NCBI GenBank assembly: GCA_930633525.1
Contig: CAKNFP010000001.1
Location: 3,140,001 to 3,204,000, forward strand
Reading direction: 5' to 3'
DNA: 64,000 bases
Source of the DNA: Hyphomicrobiales bacterium
GTDB lineage: Bacteria > Pseudomonadota > Alphaproteobacteria > Rhizobiales > Beijerinckiaceae
Shown: piece after piece, positions 26,600 through 34,985 of the stretch
How the letters are laid out: each line of letters begins with the position of its first letter
Position numbering within the stretch: the stretch's first letter is position 1
The notes under the pieces: model-generated
What the model was told of the DNA's origin: nothing
Databases searched by the model: none
Seen by the model: only the letters and a program-made list of their open reading frames with translations
Made by a program: the position numbers and the translations under genes

Positions 26600-27961
26600 A
26601 TGCACAACCGTGGGGAAGCGCCGACCGTGTCCGCCAGTTCATCTATCTCCCGTCCGCCCCTTTCGTTCGATGGTTCTGCCCGGCAGATCAAGGACAACAT
26701 GCGATGGCTGCCCGGCGGGGTCAGCAGCAACTTTCGCCTCGGCATCGCACCGACGCCGCTCGTCTTCGAACGTGGCGAGGGGCCTTATCTCTTCGACGTC
26801 GATGGCAACAGGCTGATTGATTACTATCTCGGCATGGGGCCGATGATCCTCGGCCACAGTCCGGCTGGCGTGCGCGACGCGGTGAAGGCGCAGGCCGACA
26901 CGGGCATCCTCTTCGCCGGCCAGAGCGCTGTCGAAACGGAGGCCGCGCGGCTCGTCTGCGAGATGGTGCCCTGCGCCGAGCGCGTACGCTTCGGCTCCTC
27001 CGGGTCCGAGGCCGTGCAGGGCGCGCTCCGGCTGGCGCGTGCCGCAACTGGCCGCCGCATCATCCTCAAGTTCGAGGGCCACTATCATGGCTGGTTCGAC
27101 AACATCCTGTGGTCGACGGCTCCGGCTCTCAACGCCGCCGGTCCCGAGGACGCGCCGGTGCCGGTCGCGGGCAGCGTCGGCCAGGAGGCCGAGGCCGCGG
27201 GCGGCATCGAGGTGATGGCGTGGAATAATCTGGAGCGGCTCGAAGCGCGGCTCGCGAAAGGCGACGTGGCCGGCGTCATCATGGAAGCGGCGATGTGCAA
27301 CGCGGGCGCCATCCACCCCGGATCGGGCTATCTCGAGGGCGTGCGCGAAGCCTGCACCCGGACGGGCACGATCCTCATCTTCGACGAGGTGATCACGGGT
27401 TTCCGCCTCTCGCCCGGCGGCGCGCAGAAGCGCTTCGGCGTGACACCGGACCTCGCCACCTTCGGCAAGGCCATCGCCAACGGCTTCCCCGTGGCGGCTC
27501 TGGCTGGCCGTGCCGACCTGCTCGATCTCTTCGCGACCGGCGGCGTGGTGCATGGCGGCACCTACAATGCGCAGTGCCTCTCCATGGCGGCCACCGTCGC
27601 GACGCTGCAAGCGCTGACCCCGGAGTTGTTCGCCACGCTGGAAACCCGCGGCACCCGCCTGATGGACGGCATGCGCGATGCCCTGGCGGAGGCCGGCATA
27701 CCCGCCTCGGTGGCTGGCTTTCCGCAAGTGTTCCATGTGGCTTTCGGGCTGACCGAGCCCGCACGCGACTATCGCGATCTGACCCGCGTCAATCGTCAGG
27801 CCTATGTCGCCTTCACAACGGCTCTCCTGAAACGGGGCGTGCGCGCGCTGGAGCGCGGGGCGTGGTTCCTGTCGAGCGAACATGACGAGGCGGTGATCGA
27901 CGAAACGCTCGCCGCTGTCGCCGACGCGGCGCGCGACGTCAAGAGCCAGATGAGCTTGTAA
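26600..27961 (+). CDS. class III PLP aminotransferase (GSA aminomutase-like)
   Basis: A 453-residue pyridoxal-phosphate enzyme of the class III/ glutamate-1-semialdehyde aminomutase-like group. Landmarks are NFRLGIAPTPLVFERGEG, FGSSGSEAVQGALRLARAATGR, HYHGWFD, the cofactor-binding LIFDEVITGFRL and the Schiff-base Lys290 in DLATFGKAIANGFP. The catabolic setting with a peptide transporter, IclR and MlrC argues against a heme role (HemL); it more likely acts on an amino acid or amine released from the imported substrate. ATG 26600 is first; GTG 26627 after GGGGAAG is an alternative. Confidence 0.85.
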   Translation: MHNRGEAPTVSASSSISRPPLSFDGSARQIKDNMRWLPGGVSSNFRLGIAPTPLVFERGEGPYLFDVDGNRLIDYYLGMGPMILGHSPAGVRDAVKAQADTGILFAGQSAVETEAARLVCEMVPCAERVRFGSSGSEAVQGALRLARAATGRRIILKFEGHYHGWFDNILWSTAPALNAAGPEDAPVPVAGSVGQEAEAAGGIEVMAWNNLERLEARLAKGDVAGVIMEAAMCNAGAIHPGSGYLEGVREACTRTGTILIFDEVITGFRLSPGGAQKRFGVTPDLATFGKAIANGFPVAALAGRADLLDLFATGGVVHGGTYNAQCLSMAATVATLQALTPELFATLETRGTRLMDGMRDALAEAGIPASVAGFPQVFHVAFGLTEPARDYRDLTRVNRQAYVAFTTALLKRGVRALERGAWFLSSEHDEAVIDETLAAVADAARDVKSQMSL

Positions 27962-27993
27962 CGGCAGCTGACAACGATCGGGGGGGAAGTGCG

Positions 27994-29481
27994 ATGATCC
28001 GAAATGGCGCTGGCAAAAGAATAGCCGTCGGCTGCTTCATGCAGGAAACCAATACCTTCTCGCCAACGCCGACGACAGTCGCCGATTTCGAGGCTCACTA
28101 TCTCAGGCGCGGCGCCGATGTCCTGACGGGATACGGCACCGCCCGCGTCGAGGTTCCCGGCTTCCTCAGCGTTCTCGCCACGGCCGGCGCCACGCCTGTC
28201 CCCCTCCTCGCCACCCATGCGGCATCGAGCGGGGCGCTGACCCGCGACTGCTTCGAGGCCATTCTCGGCGAACTGTTGCAGCGTCTCCGGGACGCCGGCC
28301 CTCTCGACGGGATCCTGCTGGCGCTGCACGGCTCCATGGCCATCGCGGACAACGGCGATGCCGAAGGCGAGATCCTGGAGCGCGTGCGCGCGGCCCATCC
28401 AGACCTGCCCATCGGCGTATCGCTCGACCTGCACGGGCATATCACGCAACGCATGCTGCAGCCGGGCGTCTTCCTCATCGGCTATCGGGAATACCCGCAT
28501 ATCGACATGTTCGAGACGGGTGCGCGCGTCGCCGAACTCATGATGCAGGTGCTCGCCGGACGCCGCCGCCCGGTCATGGCCTTCGCCAAACACCCCTTGC
28601 TGCTGAGCCCTGTTCGCTGCCGGACCGATGACGGCCCGTTGACATCCATTGTCGCGGAGGCGCGCCGCGTGGAAGAGCGGGACGCCAACATCTTGCACGC
28701 CTCACTGTTCCCGGTGCAGCCGTGGCTCGACGTGCCGGACATCGGCTTCGCGGCCCTCGTCTGCGCCGACGGCGACAGCGCGGCGGCCCAGGGCGCGGCC
28801 GATCATCTCGCTGATCTTGCCTGGGCGGCGCGTGGCGCGTTCGAGCCGGAACTCACGCCGATCGACGAGGTCATCCGCATCGGGCTGAGTTCCCCCGGCC
28901 TCACGGTTGTCGGCGATGGCGGCGATGCGCCCACGAGCGGCGCACCCGCCGATGATCCCACCATCCTGAAACGGCTGCTGGCGCTTGGCGCCGACACGGC
29001 CGCGCGCATGACCTATGTCACCCTGCGCGATGCGCCCGCGGTGCAGAAAGCCTTCGCCGCCGGCCCCGGCGCGACGGTGACGCTCTCGGTCGGCCATTCC
29101 CTGTCGGCGGGCGAGCCGGTCGCGATCACCGGCATCGTGCGGAGCCTCTCCGACGGCACCTATGTCATGCGCGACGCGGGTGCCGCTGGCCTGGAAACCC
29201 ACCAGGGGCCAACCGCCGTCATCCATATCGGCGCGATCAGGCTTGTCCTGCGCAGCCTGGGTGGCTTTGAATGGGACACCGGCGTCTATACAGCCTTTGG
29301 CCTCGACCTGCGCTATCCGGCGCTGGCCTTCGCCAAGTCACCCTCGCATTTCCGGGTCTCCTACGCCCCCTTCGCGGCGCGCATCCTCGTCGCCGACAGC
29401 CCCGGCGCCAGCGCCTGCAACCTGCGCCGCCTCAAGCTCGTGAACGTGACGCGCCCGCTCTATCCGCTCGACGACATGTAG
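27994..29481 (+). CDS. M81 family metallopeptidase (MlrC-like)
   Basis: A 495-residue member of the M81/MlrC family, zinc-dependent hydrolases named after the enzyme that finishes microcystin breakdown; most members act on unknown peptides or amides. Visible are the N-terminal MQETNTFSP (Glu18), SLDLHGHIT (Asp145, His147 likely metal ligands), REYPHIDMFETG (His169) and the C-terminal MlrC domain with the GDGGDAPTSGAPADD-like segment. ATG 27994 follows GGGGGGAAG. It is 32 bp after the aminotransferase, so co-transcribed, and converges with cobM. Confidence 0.9.
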   Translation: MIRNGAGKRIAVGCFMQETNTFSPTPTTVADFEAHYLRRGADVLTGYGTARVEVPGFLSVLATAGATPVPLLATHAASSGALTRDCFEAILGELLQRLRDAGPLDGILLALHGSMAIADNGDAEGEILERVRAAHPDLPIGVSLDLHGHITQRMLQPGVFLIGYREYPHIDMFETGARVAELMMQVLAGRRRPVMAFAKHPLLLSPVRCRTDDGPLTSIVAEARRVEERDANILHASLFPVQPWLDVPDIGFAALVCADGDSAAAQGAADHLADLAWAARGAFEPELTPIDEVIRIGLSSPGLTVVGDGGDAPTSGAPADDPTILKRLLALGADTAARMTYVTLRDAPAVQKAFAAGPGATVTLSVGHSLSAGEPVAITGIVRSLSDGTYVMRDAGAAGLETHQGPTAVIHIGAIRLVLRSLGGFEWDTGVYTAFGLDLRYPALAFAKSPSHFRVSYAPFAARILVADSPGASACNLRRLKLVNVTRPLYPLDDM

Positions 29482-29581
29482 ACGGATCAGCGGGCGGGTC
29501 CGGACCAGCGGCCGGCGTGGCTCTCTGGGTCCCCTTCCCGGCGCTCCGCACCGCCGCGGATGACACGGCGTTGGGCCAGGT

Positions 29582-30343
29582 TCACTCCCCCGCGCCGCGA
29601 AAGCGCCTGATATAGTGGGCGCCATAGAGCGCACTTTCGCGGAAATCCTCCGTGCCAAGCACGGGGCCGACAAAGATCGTCGCCGTGCGCTCAAGCGGAT
29701 CGGCGGCGAGAAGGCCGGCGATGGTCGCGAGTGTGCCGCGCAGGATGCGCTCCTCCGGCCAGCTGGCGCGTGCCACGACGGCAACCGGACAATCGTCCCC
29801 GTAGTGCGGCGTAAGCTCGGCCACCACCTTGTCGAGCACATGGATCGAGAGGTGAATCGCGAGCGTCGCGCCCGTCGCGGCAAAGGCCGCCAGCGTCTCG
29901 GTCTCCGGCATGGCGGTGGCGCGTCCTGAGGTGCGCGTCAGCACCACCGATTGCGCGACGCCCGGCAGCGTCAGTTCCTGTCCCAGCGCCGCCGCGGAGG
30001 CGGCGAAGGCCGGCACGCCGGGCGTGATCGTGTAAGGGATGTCGCGCTGGCGAAGCCGGCGGAGCTGTTCGCCCATGGCGCTCCAGATGGACAGATCGCC
30101 CGAGTGCAGGCGGGCGATGTCCTGCCCCGCCGCATGCGCTTCCGCGATCGTCTCGATGATCTGGTCGAGCGACAGCGGAGCGGTGTCGACGATACGCGCG
30201 CCGGGCGGGCACCAGGTCAGCACCTCGCGCGGCACCAGCGAACCGGCATAGAGACAGACCGGGCAGCGCGCCACGAGGTCTCGTCCACGCACTGTGATGA
30301 GATCGGGCGCGCCGGGCCCGGCGCCGATGAAATGGACGGTCAC
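29582..30343 (-). CDS. cobM: precorrin-4 C11-methyltransferase CobM
   Basis: SAM-dependent methyltransferase that methylates C-11 of precorrin-4 to give precorrin-5. The 253-residue protein starts with [21 protein letters not shown], then [27 protein letters not shown] and [15 protein letters not shown], the CobM/CbiF-specific version of the corrin methyltransferase fold. It is the last gene of the cobL-cobE-cobM run; cobE ends 10 bp upstream. Its 3' end converges with the MlrC gene across 100 bp with no obvious terminator. Confidence 0.96.
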   Translation of the reverse strand: MTVHFIGAGPGAPDLITVRGRDLVARCPVCLYAGSLVPREVLTWCPPGARIVDTAPLSLDQIIETIAEAHAAGQDIARLHSGDLSIWSAMGEQLRRLRQRDIPYTITPGVPAFAASAAALGQELTLPGVAQSVVLTRTSGRATAMPETETLAAFAATGATLAIHLSIHVLDKVVAELTPHYGDDCPVAVVARASWPEERILRGTLATIAGLLAADPLERTATIFVGPVLGTEDFRESALYGAHYIRRFRGAGE

Positions 30344-30353
30344 GGCCTCATCC

Positions 30354-30740
30354 TCATAGTTGCATCCTGCGCGCCAGGGCGCAGGTGACAGCGGCTGTCT
30401 TGATGCGCGGCCGGATCAGTCGCGCGCCATCGCCGGCGGCGGCAAGAGCGGCCGCTTCCGCCACACTCGGAACACCGAGCGCGCCGACCGACCGGGCCGA
30501 TTGGGTGAGGCAGCGATCCCCAGCCGCATGCAGATCCATCTCCGACAGCGGCACCAGCATCAGCCCCTGCCGCTGCGCGAAAGCCTCGACAATGGCGCTG
30601 CGCTTGGCGCGGGGGATCGCGATCTCGGCAACCTCGTCCGGCGCGACGTCGGCGTCGGTCAGCGCCGCATCGAGCGCGGCATGGAAATCGGCGATCGTCG
30701 CGCGCTGGCGAAAGCCGAAGCCGGCCACCACGTTCCTCAC
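30354..30740 (-). CDS. cobE: cobalamin biosynthesis protein CobE (CbiG C-terminal domain)
   Basis: A 128-residue single-domain protein equivalent to the C-terminal domain of CbiG. It is needed in the aerobic pathway, but its chemistry is not settled. Recognisable is [21 protein letters not shown] at the start, then [20 protein letters not shown] and [24 protein letters not shown] 30740 overlaps the cobL stop (GTGA) and has AAAGGG eight bases upstream, so it is preferred over an in-frame ATG at 30767 that would overlap cobL by 31 bases. Confidence 0.9.
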   Translation of the reverse strand: MRNVVAGFGFRQRATIADFHAALDAALTDADVAPDEVAEIAIPRAKRSAIVEAFAQRQGLMLVPLSEMDLHAAGDRCLTQSARSVGALGVPSVAEAAALAAAGDGARLIRPRIKTAAVTCALARRMQL

Positions 30741-32029
30741 GGTATAAGCCCTTTCACCACCCGCCATTGCACCACCGGCATGGCTGCCCGCCAGCCATGA
30801 AACCGGCCGATGGGTTCTGCCCGCTCAAGGGAGCAGCGCAGGAGGTCACCGCCATAGCGCGCCCGGGCAGCGGTGAGAGCCGCCTCGGTCTCCAGCGTCA
30901 CAGCGTGAACGACGAGGCGCCCGCCTTCCGGCAGCGCCTCCCAGCAGGCTTCGATGACGCCCTTGCGGCTCGCCCCGCCGCCGATGAAGATCGCGGCCGG
31001 CGGCGGCAGGCCGGCGAGGGCCTCCGGCGCCATGCCTTCGATCACGGCGAGATCCGGCACGCCGAGACTCTCGGCATTCGCACGGATACGGGCAACGCGC
31101 TCCGCCTTGCCCTCGATGGCGATGGCCTTGAGCGAGGGATGGCGCAGCATCCATTCGATGCCGACGGAGCCGGACCCCGCGCCGACATCCCACAGGCGTT
31201 CGCCCTGGCGCGGCGCGAGCGCGGACAACGCCAGCGCCCGGATCTCGCGCTTGGTGATCTGCCCGTCATGGGCGAAGAGGTCGTCATCGAGGCCCGAGGC
31301 CAACGGGAGGACGCGCGCGCCGGGCGCGGCCACGACCTCCAGCGCGATGGTGACAAGCGCATCGCAGTCACCGCCATCGAAATCAGCGGCTGTGGACGTG
31401 CGTACCCGTTCGCGCGGGCCGCCGAGGCATTCGAGCGTGGTCATGCGCGAGGCGCCGAAGCCAAGCTCCGCGAGCATGGCCGCGAGCTTCCCCGGCGTGG
31501 TGCCATCCCAGGCCAACGCCAGAATGCGCACACCCGGCTGCAGCAACGGTCTGATCCGCGCCAGCGGCCGGCCGTGCAGGCTCATGGTGGTCACATCCTG
31601 AAGCGCCCAGCCGAGACGTGCAGCCGCGAGGCTGAAGGCCGACGGCTGCGCCACCACCACGAACTCCGCCGCCGGTACATGCTGGGCGAGCACGCTGCCG
31701 ATGCCGTAGCAGAAGGGATCGCCGCTCGCGAGCACGCAGACCGGCGTACCGCGCCGTGCCAGGATCGCGGGAAAGGCGTCATGGATCGGGCTCGGCCAGG
31801 CAAGCGTCTCGCCCTTGACGAGGGAGCCGGCGAGCGCGAGATGACGTTGCCCACCCACCACCAGGCCGGCACCCGCGATCAGGCGGCGGGCGGCCTCGTT
31901 GAGACCGTCGATCCCGTCTTCGCCAAGCCCGACGATGGCGAGCCAAGGGACGGGTGACGAGGCGGGTGATGGGGCAACCGAGGAAGCCCTCGACACGGCG
32001 GGCGGAGAAAGGGTATCGCGACCGGACAT
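30737..32029 (-). CDS. cobL: precorrin-6Y C5,15-methyltransferase (decarboxylating) CobL
   Basis: A fused enzyme that methylates C-5 and C-15 and decarboxylates the C-12 acetate of precorrin-6Y to give precorrin-8X. The N-terminal CbiE-like domain (about residues 20-220) starts WLAIVGLGEDGIDGL and has ASGDPFCYGIG; the C-terminal CbiT-like domain has the SAM-binding WDVGAGSGSVGIEWML near residue 255. It has 430 residues from ATG 32029. That ATG and the ATG of divergent cobK overlap within CATG (32027-32030). Confidence 0.95.
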   Translation of the reverse strand: MSGRDTLSPPAVSRASSVAPSPASSPVPWLAIVGLGEDGIDGLNEAARRLIAGAGLVVGGQRHLALAGSLVKGETLAWPSPIHDAFPAILARRGTPVCVLASGDPFCYGIGSVLAQHVPAAEFVVVAQPSAFSLAAARLGWALQDVTTMSLHGRPLARIRPLLQPGVRILALAWDGTTPGKLAAMLAELGFGASRMTTLECLGGPRERVRTSTAADFDGGDCDALVTIALEVVAAPGARVLPLASGLDDDLFAHDGQITKREIRALALSALAPRQGERLWDVGAGSGSVGIEWMLRHPSLKAIAIEGKAERVARIRANAESLGVPDLAVIEGMAPEALAGLPPPAAIFIGGGASRKGVIEACWEALPEGGRLVVHAVTLETEAALTAARARYGGDLLRCSLERAEPIGRFHGWRAAMPVVQWRVVKGLIP

Positions 32030-32813
32030 GGCCTCAAGCTCCCCCATCCAGCCGGACCCCGCCGTGGCGCTCAGCCTTCTGATCCTCGGCGGCACGACCG
32101 AGGCGAGCCGGCTCGCCGCGCTCCTCGCCGAACGCGCGAATATCGCGCCGGTGCTGTCGCTGGCCGGCCGCACGCGCGAGCCTGCACCGGCCCCGATCCC
32201 GCTCCGCGTCGGCGGCTTCGGCGGCGTGGATGGCCTTGCCGCCTATCTCGCCACGGAGCGCATCGATGCCGTCATCGACGCGACCCATCCCTTCGCCGCG
32301 CGGATCTCCGCTCATGCAGCGATCGCGTGCCCCAGACAGGGCGTGCCACTCGCCCGCCTCACCCGCCCGGCCTGGAGGCCCGAACCCGGCGATCGCTGGC
32401 AGGAGGTGCCGGGCATGGCGGCGGCCGTTGCGGCGCTCGGTCCCGCGCCGCGCCGTGTCTTCCTCACCATCGGGCGGCAGGAGCTCGCCGCCTTCAACGC
32501 CGCGCCACAGCACCATTATCTCGTGCGCAGCATCGATGCACCGGACGGCTTCAACGCCCCGCAGGCGACATTCCTCGCGGCGCGCGGCCCCTTCGCGCTG
32601 GCGGACGAAGAGGCGCTGATGCGCGCTCATGCCATCGACGTGCTCGTCACCAAGAATGCCGGCGGCTCGGCCACGGCGGCCAAGCTCATAGCGGCTCGCA
32701 GTCTCGGCCTGCCCGTGGTGATGGTCGCGCGGCCGGCCAAGCCTAACGTCCCGACTTTCCATGAGCCGGAAGAGGCGCTGGCTTGGACCAAATCTCACCG
32801 CCCGGCTCCATAG
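32028..32813 (+). CDS. cobK: precorrin-6A reductase CobK
   Basis: NADPH-dependent reductase converting precorrin-6A to precorrin-6B. The 261-residue protein begins with the family motif SLLILGGTTEASRLAALL (near residue 17), then DATHPFAARISAHA near residue 84 and the C-terminal VTKNAGGSATAAKL. It is the only cob gene on the plus strand here, between cobJ and cobL. Two starts are possible: ATG 32028, overlapping the cobL ATG, or GTG 32064, which lies right before the conserved core. Its 3' end overlaps cobJ by 19 bases (convergent). Confidence 0.93.
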   Translation: MASSSPIQPDPAVALSLLILGGTTEASRLAALLAERANIAPVLSLAGRTREPAPAPIPLRVGGFGGVDGLAAYLATERIDAVIDATHPFAARISAHAAIACPRQGVPLARLTRPAWRPEPGDRWQEVPGMAAAVAALGPAPRRVFLTIGRQELAAFNAAPQHHYLVRSIDAPDGFNAPQATFLAARGPFALADEEALMRAHAIDVLVTKNAGGSATAAKLIAARSLGLPVVMVARPAKPNVPTFHEPEEALAWTKSHRPAP

Positions 32814-33604
32814 CTGCGCGGTGTATAGACGAAAGGCGTGCCGGCGCGCGCAATGAGGCGGGTTTCCGAGGAGCCGACGATGACGACGGTCGCCATATCA
32901 GCCTCGATGCCGGGCGCTTCGCCAAGTGTCGTCAGGGCAATGCGCTCGTCCGGGCGGCCCACCGCGCGTGCCATGATGACAGGCGTTTCCGGCGCGCGGA
33001 TGGCACCAAGCGCCGCGAAGGCCTCCCGCAGCTTGTCAGGCCGGGCGCGGGAGACGGGATTATAGAGGGCGATGACAAGATCGGCCTCCGCCGCGAGCCT
33101 GAGGCGTTTGAGGATGACCTCCCAGGGCTTGAGGTTGTCCGAGAGCGAGATCGCCGCGAAATCATGCCCGAGCGGCGCGCCGACGCGGGCGGCCGCCGCC
33201 AGCATGGCCGTCACGCCCGGCTCGACGCGGATATCGAGCGCGCGCCACGCCCCCGGGCCATGCTCGACAGCCTCGAACACGGCGGCCGCCATGGCGAAGA
33301 CGCCGGGGTCCCCGCCCGACACCACCGCGACCCGATGCCCGGCGCTCGCGAGTTCCAGCGCGTGGCGGGCGCGCTCGATCTCGACGCGATTGTCGCTGGC
33401 ATGCACCTCGCGCCCCGGCCTGGTCGGCAGCCGCGCCGTATAAGGGCCATAGCCGATAACATCGGTCGCGGCATCGAGCACGGCGGAAGCCGCCGGCGTG
33501 AGCCAGCGGTGGGGGCCGGGGCCGAGGCCCACCACAACGAGCCAGCCGGCCTCGTCCCCGGCCTTCTGCCCTGTCTTTTTCTCGGAGGTCGAGGCCCCCA
33601 TCAT
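32795..33604 (-). CDS. cobJ: precorrin-3B C17-methyltransferase CobJ
   Basis: SAM-dependent methyltransferase that contracts the ring and methylates C-17 of precorrin-3B to form precorrin-4. It starts with a short polar extension and then VVVGLGPGPHRWLTPAASAVL, VSGGDPGVFAMAAAVFE, the SLSDNLKPWEVILKRL signature of CobJ/CbiH, and ALYNPVSRARP. It has 269 residues from ATG 33604 (or 268 from ATG 33601). The start overlaps the cobI stop (ATGATG over TGA). Confidence 0.95.
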   Translation of the reverse strand: MMGASTSEKKTGQKAGDEAGWLVVVGLGPGPHRWLTPAASAVLDAATDVIGYGPYTARLPTRPGREVHASDNRVEIERARHALELASAGHRVAVVSGGDPGVFAMAAAVFEAVEHGPGAWRALDIRVEPGVTAMLAAAARVGAPLGHDFAAISLSDNLKPWEVILKRLRLAAEADLVIALYNPVSRARPDKLREAFAALGAIRAPETPVIMARAVGRPDERIALTTLGEAPGIEADMATVVIVGSSETRLIARAGTPFVYTPRSYGAGR

Positions 33605-34344
33605 GGCCGCCTGCCCTCGCCGGGCACGATCACCATGGCGAAATAGGGCGCATCGGCGTCGGTCATCGCGCCGAGCGGCATGATGCGCTCGTCCGCCATG
33701 GTGCCGCGCTCGATATAGATGGCGCGGCCGGCGATGCCGGCGGCTTCCAGCGCCCGCCGCACCTTCGGCAGGTGCCGCCCGAGCTTCATGATGACTGCCG
33801 CGTCGGTCCCCGCAAGGCGCTGGGCCAGCACCTCCTCGGGCAAGGTCCCGGGGAGCACCGTCAGGACGTCGTCCCCCCAGGTGATCGGCGCGGCCGCCCG
33901 CGTCCAGGCGCCCGACATGCCGGTAACGCCCGGCACCACCTCCAGGGGCCAGCGGCCGTAGAGCCGTCGCCACAGATGCATGAAGGATCCATAGAAGAAG
34001 GGGTCGCCCTCGCAGAGCACCGCGACACTCGCCCCGGCGGCGAGCTCGGCCGTGATCGCCGCCACGCTCTCCTCATAGAAAGCTGCGAGGCTTGCCCGGT
34101 ATTCGGCCGAATCCGCCGGCATCTCCGTGGTCATCGGATAGATCAGCGGCATCTCGCGCCTGCCGGCGTCAATCAGCCCCGCCGCGATGGTGCGCGCGTG
34201 GCCGGGCCGCCCACGCTTGGCGAAGAAGGCGAGGATATCGGCGTCGGCGATCACGCGCGTGGCGCGCATGGTCATGTAGTCGGGCTCGCCGGGGCCGAGA
34301 CCGACGCCATAAAGCGTGCCTGACTTGATGGGGGGCAAGCTCAC
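33601..34344 (-). CDS. cobI: precorrin-2 C20-methyltransferase CobI
   Basis: SAM-dependent methyltransferase making precorrin-3A from precorrin-2. The 247-residue protein has YGVGLGPGEPDYMTMRATRVI near residue 10, VLCEGDPFFYGSFMHLWRRL near 110, and VVPGVTGMSGAW. GTG 34344 is chosen because it overlaps the cobH stop as GTGA and lies immediately upstream of the conserved start; the open frame further upstream is antisense to nothing real but runs inside cobH. Confidence 0.95.
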   Translation of the reverse strand: MSLPPIKSGTLYGVGLGPGEPDYMTMRATRVIADADILAFFAKRGRPGHARTIAAGLIDAGRREMPLIYPMTTEMPADSAEYRASLAAFYEESVAAITAELAAGASVAVLCEGDPFFYGSFMHLWRRLYGRWPLEVVPGVTGMSGAWTRAAAPITWGDDVLTVLPGTLPEEVLAQRLAGTDAAVIMKLGRHLPKVRRALEAAGIAGRAIYIERGTMADERIMPLGAMTDADAPYFAMVIVPGEGRRP

Positions 34345-34985
34345 TCGGCATCCCTCGCCAGTGCGTTCACGGCCGCGGCGGCCATGGCGCTGCCGCCCTT
34401 TCGCCCTTTCACGATGAGCGCGGGGACGCGGCCATCGGCCATGAGCGCCTCCTTGGATTCGGCCGCGCCGACGAAGCCGACAGGCAGACCGATGATGGCG
34501 GCGGGCTTTGAAGCTCCCTCGTCCAGCATCTCCAGCAGGCGGAACAGGGCGGTCGGCGCATTGCCGAAGACAAGGACGGCGCCATCGAGATGCGGACGCC
34601 ACAATTCGAGCGCCGCAGCGCTGCGCGTATTGCCGATTTCGCGCGCGAGATCGGGCACCGAGCGATCGTCCAGCGTGCAGATCACCGCATTGTCCGCCGG
34701 CAGGCGCGCACGGGTGATGCCGTTCGCCACCATCTTGGAATCACAGAGGATGGGCGCGCCGGCGCGGAGCGCCGCCCGTGCGGTCTCGGCAAAATCTGGC
34801 GTCATGGCGATATCGTCGGCCACCTCGACCATGCCTGAGGCGTGAATGATGCGCACGGCGACCCGCTCTTCCATCGGCGAGAAGCGCGTAAGCCGCGCCT
34901 CGGAGCGGATGATGGCGAAGGATCGCCGATAGATCTCGTCACCCTCGCGAATGTAATCGCGATTGGAAGCCTGTGTTTCAGCCAT
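34341..34985 (-). CDS. cobH: precorrin-8X methylmutase CobH
   Basis: Isomerase moving a methyl group from C-11 to C-12 to yield hydrogenobyrinic acid. The 214-residue protein contains RFSPMEERVAVRIIHASGMVEVADDI (with the catalytic His in IIHASG near residue 46), PILCDSKMVANGI and GLPVGFVGAAESKEAL. ATG 34985 overlaps the cobG stop by eight bases (ATGGCTGA), indicating coupled translation; upstream extension of the frame runs inside cobG and is ignored. Confidence 0.96.
   Translation of the reverse strand: MAETQASNRDYIREGDEIYRRSFAIIRSEARLTRFSPMEERVAVRIIHASGMVEVADDIAMTPDFAETARAALRAGAPILCDSKMVANGITRARLPADNAVICTLDDRSVPDLAREIGNTRSAAALELWRPHLDGAVLVFGNAPTALFRLLEMLDEGASKPAAIIGLPVGFVGAAESKEALMADGRVPALIVKGRKGGSAMAAAAVNALARDAE

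Noticed and set aside
26600..27961. Calling the class III aminotransferase HemL
   Set aside because: It resembles glutamate-1-semialdehyde aminomutase in fold, but the catabolic neighbourhood (peptide transporter, IclR, MlrC) does not support a heme role, and close relatives of this type are varied transaminases.
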